Source of the DNA: Sphagnum compactum
Lineage: Eukaryota; Bryophyta; Sphagnopsida; Sphagnales
Assembly: GCA_965153455.1 (NCBI GenBank)
Contig: OZ234495.1
Span: forward strand, 16,550,875-16,614,874
Length of the DNA stretch: 64,000 nt
Reading direction: 5' to 3'
Shown: positions 59,295-64,000 of the stretch, in pieces
Layout: every line of letters starts with the position of its first letter
Numbering within the stretch: position 1 is the first letter of the stretch
Program-made: the position numbers and the translations under genes
Notes under the pieces: generated by a model
Told to the model about the DNA's origin: nothing
The model's database searches: none
Seen by the model: the letters and a program-made list of their open reading frames with translations, nothing else

Positions 59295-59310
59295 GGTCCT
59301 TTAAAGCTAG
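59295..59310 (-). promoter_or_regulatory. Possible TATA-like element of the bHLH gene
   Basis: On the minus strand CTTTAAAGGACC lies about 300 bases before the proposed start, upstream of a purine/pyrimidine-biased leader (59210-59280). It is a TTTAAA variant, so the support is weak. Confidence 0.25.
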
Positions 59311-59460
59311 GTAGGTACCAAACGTTGGTAGGTAGGTCCCAACGTTTGGTAGGTAGGTACCGAGACTTGTGAGTAGGTACTAAGTACTACACACACTTGC
59401 CGCATTCGTGGGCCCTACTGAGCACCTCCAGTAGTAGTAGGTAGGTGCCTAGTACCATCT
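59309..59460. repeat. TAGGTAGG array with ACCAAACGTTGGT-type palindromes
   Basis: Three TAGGTAGGTACC-like units are separated by AACGTT-centred palindromes, directly upstream of the bHLH promoter area. Confidence 0.75.
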
Positions 59461-62400
59461 AGTACCCTAACAAACAAGGCCCGTGTCTCACGATGGTTCT
59501 GCCATGAAAAAAAAAAAAAATTATTTCAAGCACATATCTAATTGAAGGCACATATTTATTTTATTTAAATTTTAAATTTAAAAATATATATATATTTTTT
59601 AATGTTGGTGGACAAAAATTGCAAGTTTATTTTAGATCCATGTATTCATGATCAACTAACTAAGGAAAAGACAACCTACAAAGTATGTAAGGGCTAAGAT
59701 CCCTTGAAGCTTAGTGTACTCGGTAATGAATCTCAACACTATACCTGTGTCTTCCCACAAAGGGCTGGGCCAATAAATAGGAACTACATACTAACTAGAA
59801 TCTAAAACCAATTACACAATCTCATACCAAAAGAAAACCCTTCCTAAGTATGATTTTAACACATGACAAGGATTTTTGGTGATTTAAACCAGGTTTTGAG
59901 AAAATAACAAGTAAAACTCGCCAGATTTCTAGAACGGGTTGTAGCAAACACCAAAAATATAAAAGGATTATTATTTTTTTATTTTTTATTTTTTTGGCGC
60001 CCCGATCTTAGATGTAGGTTGACTAATCGTCGCTGGTGTCAGCTGCGAAGCCAGCGTTCAGCCGGCGCTATTATTATTATTATTTATTTTCACATCTGCT
60101 CTATAGCCAGATGTGTTTAATCCTCTTGTGGATGATAGCCACAAAATTTAAAATGTAAAAATAAAAATAAAAATCCTAATCACCAACAACAGCCTAAAAT
60201 TACCACAGGGCAACTCTCGGATAAAAGCTTAGCAATGCCGTAAGTTGAAGCATGTAAGTTAGTGGCAACTTGCAAGAAGCAGCCAGGTATTTTTTAAACT
60301 TGTAATGATTTTTTACTGACATGTTGGCAGGTTGAGGATGTTCAGCAGGTTGATATTCCTCTGGTAACACTGCTTTTTACGGCACCACCACGGAGGATGA
60401 ATTAGGGTTCAACAATCGGCATACATTTTTTGGCTAAGAAATATAAAGGTTTCTAGTCATTCAAAAAGAACTAAATGTGTTACCCCTAGGGTTTTGTGTA
60501 AACTTAAACTCATTTCTCCCCTTTGGTTGATTTATAAAGCCCTTAAAATCTTGTGGTGCAAGCTCCAATTGACATTAGTATAATGACCTGTAAACTAGAA
60601 TTTGGATGAAAAAAGTTCAGGCAAATGCCTAGTAAGGGAGTTAGATAATGTTGGCCCATACTGTTTGTACTTTTGCTTGTTGCTTTGTTCAAACTCTAAA
60701 CCAACCCAATGTCAGTGCCAAGTGTGCACCAGAATTGGCAGGATATGGCATTCCCCTCTCAAAACATGTATCCTCAGAAGATCTGAAAGTTGCAAGTCTT
60801 ACAGATTTTATTTCATTTAATCAAGAAGCCCTCATGGCTCTCTCTCTATCTGCCATATTGTTGAATACCAGATATCTTTACAAACAGATAAATCCACTGG
60901 AATCATGACCATTTAGAGTTAACATCTCTAGTGAATGATTATGCCACATAATTGTCACTGAGGAGGGATTCTGCCCTGATTCTGCATTTCACCCTCATCT
61001 TCTTAGGTTCAACTGCTTCTTTGAAATGCATGCCATGGTTGGCACATAGGCATTATAAGTCATCATCATCATCATCATCGTGAGGATTAGCAAAAAATGG
61101 TCTACAAAATTCCAAATTATGTCGTGGAATCTCCCCCTCATGAGTGCCAATCATACGGGATAATGGCCATTGGTCAGACCCAACTCGCCGCCATGGTTGC
61201 TCCCAATGGGCATCACCTGGTGCTTGGTGACTAGGGTCTATATATACATAGGGTTATAGGAAGATCAACATGACATGAGGCAAGACATGAGTGCCTTGAA
61301 AACTTTTTTGTAAATTACATGATCTATTAGACAAGCCCATGTGCAACTCCATGTGCCCCATAGTCATAGTGCTAAATTCTAATGGGTAGCTTGTAGTGGG
61401 CACTTCCCTTGCCCACTTTGGTGGTATGAACACATTGATGAGAGTATGCCTATTTTGATTTTTTCACACTCTTACAATAATTGTGTTTTGGAGAACCCAA
61501 AATACATAAATTGTTTCACAAAGACATCAATTGCAGCCTTCTATTTGTCTTTCCCAAAAACATTTGATTCGGGCAAAACTTGGAACAATGCAAATAGATA
61601 AGCTTGGCTTGCTTGGAGTATAAGTAATCTTTACCTGATCTGAACTTGACAAGCTTCTAATCATTGGGGATGCCATAGTTGTAGTGCACTCTGAGATATT
61701 TCTTCTTTTATTTGCAGGGCATTGTTTTTTTTTTTTTTTTTTTGGCGAATTTTCGCAACCTGGCTACAAGATAAAGGGGCTGGCGAAAGGGATTTTTGAG
61801 ATTTAAAAAAATAAACAAAGTTGAAAAAAGGAAACCCTAATTTGTCCAGAGTATGTGGTAGGCTTAAGATCCTTCTCAATTGTAATGAGTAGTACATTGT
61901 AAGAACCTTGCTTCTCATATATGCCCCATGATTAATGTATGTTTAAGTTCACAATAACCTTCACCTCATGCTCTTTAACAGATTAAACCCGACACAAAAC
62001 TGTTTTCTGAACATTTACCATCCATGTTCGATAGTGCACTGGGTCAGTCACACCCCCTTCTTCTCTGAAGGGACTAAACTTGAACAAGTGGAGAAGGGGG
62101 TTGTTGAAAATTCTCTCGCAGTAGTAAAGAGAGTTTGTATAAATTTAGGTGTGTCAAGGAGGTACAATGAAGCTCTGAATTTCACTGATTCTTCATACTG
62201 CAATTGCCTCCTAATTTAAACTACTTCTCCTAATAATTATGGGTTTTCAGGAAATCATTTTCCAAACTTTTGAAAAAAATAAATGATCGCCCTTGTAACT
62301 ATTGCTTCTTTCATGCAAACTATTGATTCTTTGAGGTTGTTGAAATAACTACAATTGATCATTCTTTGATTTTGATTCTTTTCGAAACCTTGGAAAAAAT

Positions 62401-62700
62401 GGTTTTTTTTTACCTCTTTCCATTAGATCACCATGGTCATAAAATTTTGTCCTAATAACATCTTTCCATTGCATTCTTTCATCTAATTATGCTTGCAGTC
62501 ACCTCAAAACTCTACTAGTCAAACATGGACCAAATGTAAAGTTGTGAAAACTATGAGTCAACTCTGAATCATCACATGGTGACATTTGTCATTTAAAAGA
62601 TCAAGAACTTGAATTCTTTTTTTAAAGATTCCCTATGTATGAAATGTTCCCAATTGATTCTTTACAAATTTTCAACCCTATTCCAACCCTCCAATGGAAA
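59461..62700. other. No gene recognised
   Basis: AT-rich with simple repeats (ATT runs near 59965-60090, CATCATCAT near 61060). A small GC-rich island, 59997-60070, contains GGCGCC and GCCGGCGCT. The frames at 60602-60908 and 61968-62219 are not recognisable. Confidence 0.35.
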
Positions 62701-62711
62701 ATGTTTGTCCC

Positions 62712-62990
62712 TGCAACAAGAAATATGGTCCCATTTAAGTAAGTTTTCGTTAGGTTGATGCGATCGCAACACATAATTTGTTGGGATCCCAACACTTCTC
62801 TATCCGTACAACAAGAAACAAAGCACCATTTCAATATTCTTTCAGGAGGCTGATGTGATTGCTACATATTGTGATCACAACAGTGTTCAATCCATGCAAC
62901 AATAAACAAAGCCCCATTTCAATAGCTTTTCATTGGGCTGATGTGATCATAGCACACAATATGTTATTTTCCCAACACTATGATGGAAAC
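62712..62990. repeat. Tandem repeat of about 90-97 bp, three copies
   Basis: Units start at about 62712, 62808 and 62895. Each carries CAACAAGAAACAAAG, CCATTTCAATA, GGCTGATGTGAT, CACATA..TGTT and CCCAACACT. A weaker fourth copy is near 63300-63410. Confidence 0.75.
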
Positions 62991-62999
62991 AAACCTTCT

Positions 63000-64000
63000 C
63001 TTGGTTTTTAGGGCCTCTTTCTATAGTGGTGGTATCATCATGGATTCAGCCCCAACAAGTTTTGGTTACATTCGTTGCATCTAGCTATGATCATTGTCAC
63101 CTCACAATTCTGTCAGGTCCAGCATTGACCAATGCTGAGCTCTGCGATCTATGAGTCAACATTAGAATCATTAGAGAATGGCACCCATCATTAATTTTTT
63201 TGGGATCATCTTTTTAACCAAGTTCATTAGATATTCCTTACAAATAAAAGTGTGTTTTTAGTCCATTTAAAAATTTCCCCCAATTGAAAATGCCCATCCA
63301 TGAAACAAGAAAGCAAGAAACAAGACTTCATTTTGTTGGCTTTCTATTAGACTCTTGTGACAGCAACATATTGTATGTGACAGTGATCAGAACAACTTAA
63401 TGGAAAAAGAACCTTATTTCAAAATTCCTAGGAAATTGGAAAAAGCAATTTGTAACAATAATCAAAACCCTAAATCCACTCAACACTGGTAGAGACTAGA
63501 GACCAGCACCTTTTTGCAACAAAGGACACATTTTTGTAATTTTTGAATTTTTTTTGATGTGCAATGAATGGTGCTCATGATTTAACTTAAAAGTAAGTCG
63601 AGCAATGTACTAAATTTGAGATAATATCACTAATTATCAAATTTGAATTCAAATATGAAATGTTTACTTCTCTCTCTCCCCACGAATAAACAATAAAGAT
63701 GAAACAACATACACTTAAAAAAACATAGAAAAGTCGCACATGAACCAATCCCTATGATGAGTCAGAAAAAAATTAAAATAATATAAAAAAATTTCTTTTG
63801 ACACCCCACATATCTTGCACAAATTTATAAGAGCTTAGCACATTTTCACATTATGTGACCTTAAATTAATAAAAAAATTGACATGCAAAATTCTCTGTAC
63901 AAGTGAATTTTACTCCAAACACTGAAGCTCCACCCACACCCAGTATGGCTCTCTATTCCCTTTCAGGTTTCCACACCACTGAACTGTGCAGTCTGTTAGC
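63000..64000. other. No gene recognised
   Basis: AT-rich, apart from the weak fourth copy of the preceding repeat. No frame of interest reaches the window edge. Confidence 0.35.

Noticed and set aside
1-64000. tRNA, rRNA or CRISPR features
   Set aside because: No complete cloverleaf, no ribosomal core sequence and no spaced identical repeats were seen; two B-box-like motifs are listed only as findings.
1-64000. A functional gene cluster or defence-like system
   Set aside because: The five genes belong to unrelated pathways, are spaced by kilobases and have mixed orientation; nothing indicates joint function.

Overview
The window is nuclear DNA of a land plant. Five plant-type protein genes can be rebuilt, four of them with short GT-AG introns, in an AT-rich background full of decayed transposons and simple repeats. 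The proteins are an ER oleate desaturase (FAD2), a centrin, a KAPA synthase ending in the peroxisomal tripeptide PKL, a calmodulin relative and a HEC/IND-class bHLH factor. The species cannot be named from the sequence. Low gene density and an atypical FAD2 C-terminus would fit a non-seed plant, but that is a weak inference.

Layout. Positions 1-27700 hold almost no host gene. They contain a dead L1-type LINE (about 1850-4500, minus strand) split by a small inverted-repeat element, one CACTA-type terminus (8540), two more copies of the small element, TACC/TAGG arrays that reverse strand, an array of GAAGAAG hairpins (21.48-22.42 kb), a decayed multi-exon coding locus (22.5-24.0 kb) and a deleted hAT element (25.63-26.04 kb). 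Positions 27.78-30.7 kb carry FAD2 with a probable 5'-UTR intron. Positions 30.7-40 kb are again repeats: a dead reverse-transcriptase element at about 33.3-34.6 kb and an AT-rich array of roughly 10-bp period that turns over into its own inverse at 37.5-38.3 kb.

Positions 40-59.3 kb are the gene-rich part: centrin (+, 7 coding exons), KAPA synthase (-, 11 coding exons), calmodulin-like (+, 2 exons) and bHLH (-, 3 exons). Centrin and KAPA synthase converge, KAPA synthase and the calmodulin relative diverge, and the calmodulin relative and bHLH converge. The genes belong to unrelated pathways (lipid desaturation, centrosome/nuclear-pore calcium protein, biotin synthesis, calcium signalling, transcription) and show no sign of working as a cluster. 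Positions 59.3-64 kb hold simple repeats and one roughly 90-100 bp tandem array.

I saw no convincing new biological system. The observations most worth checking are the calmodulin relative with three of four calcium loops damaged, a tandem duplication inside the KAPA synthase gene that copied part of an exon next to a telomere-like motif, three-copy direct repeats in the first introns of FAD2 and centrin, the nested insertion inside the LINE, the hairpin array, and the helically spaced AT array. Exon boundaries were placed by eye from splice signals, reading frame and remembered family sequences. No alignment or transcript data were used.
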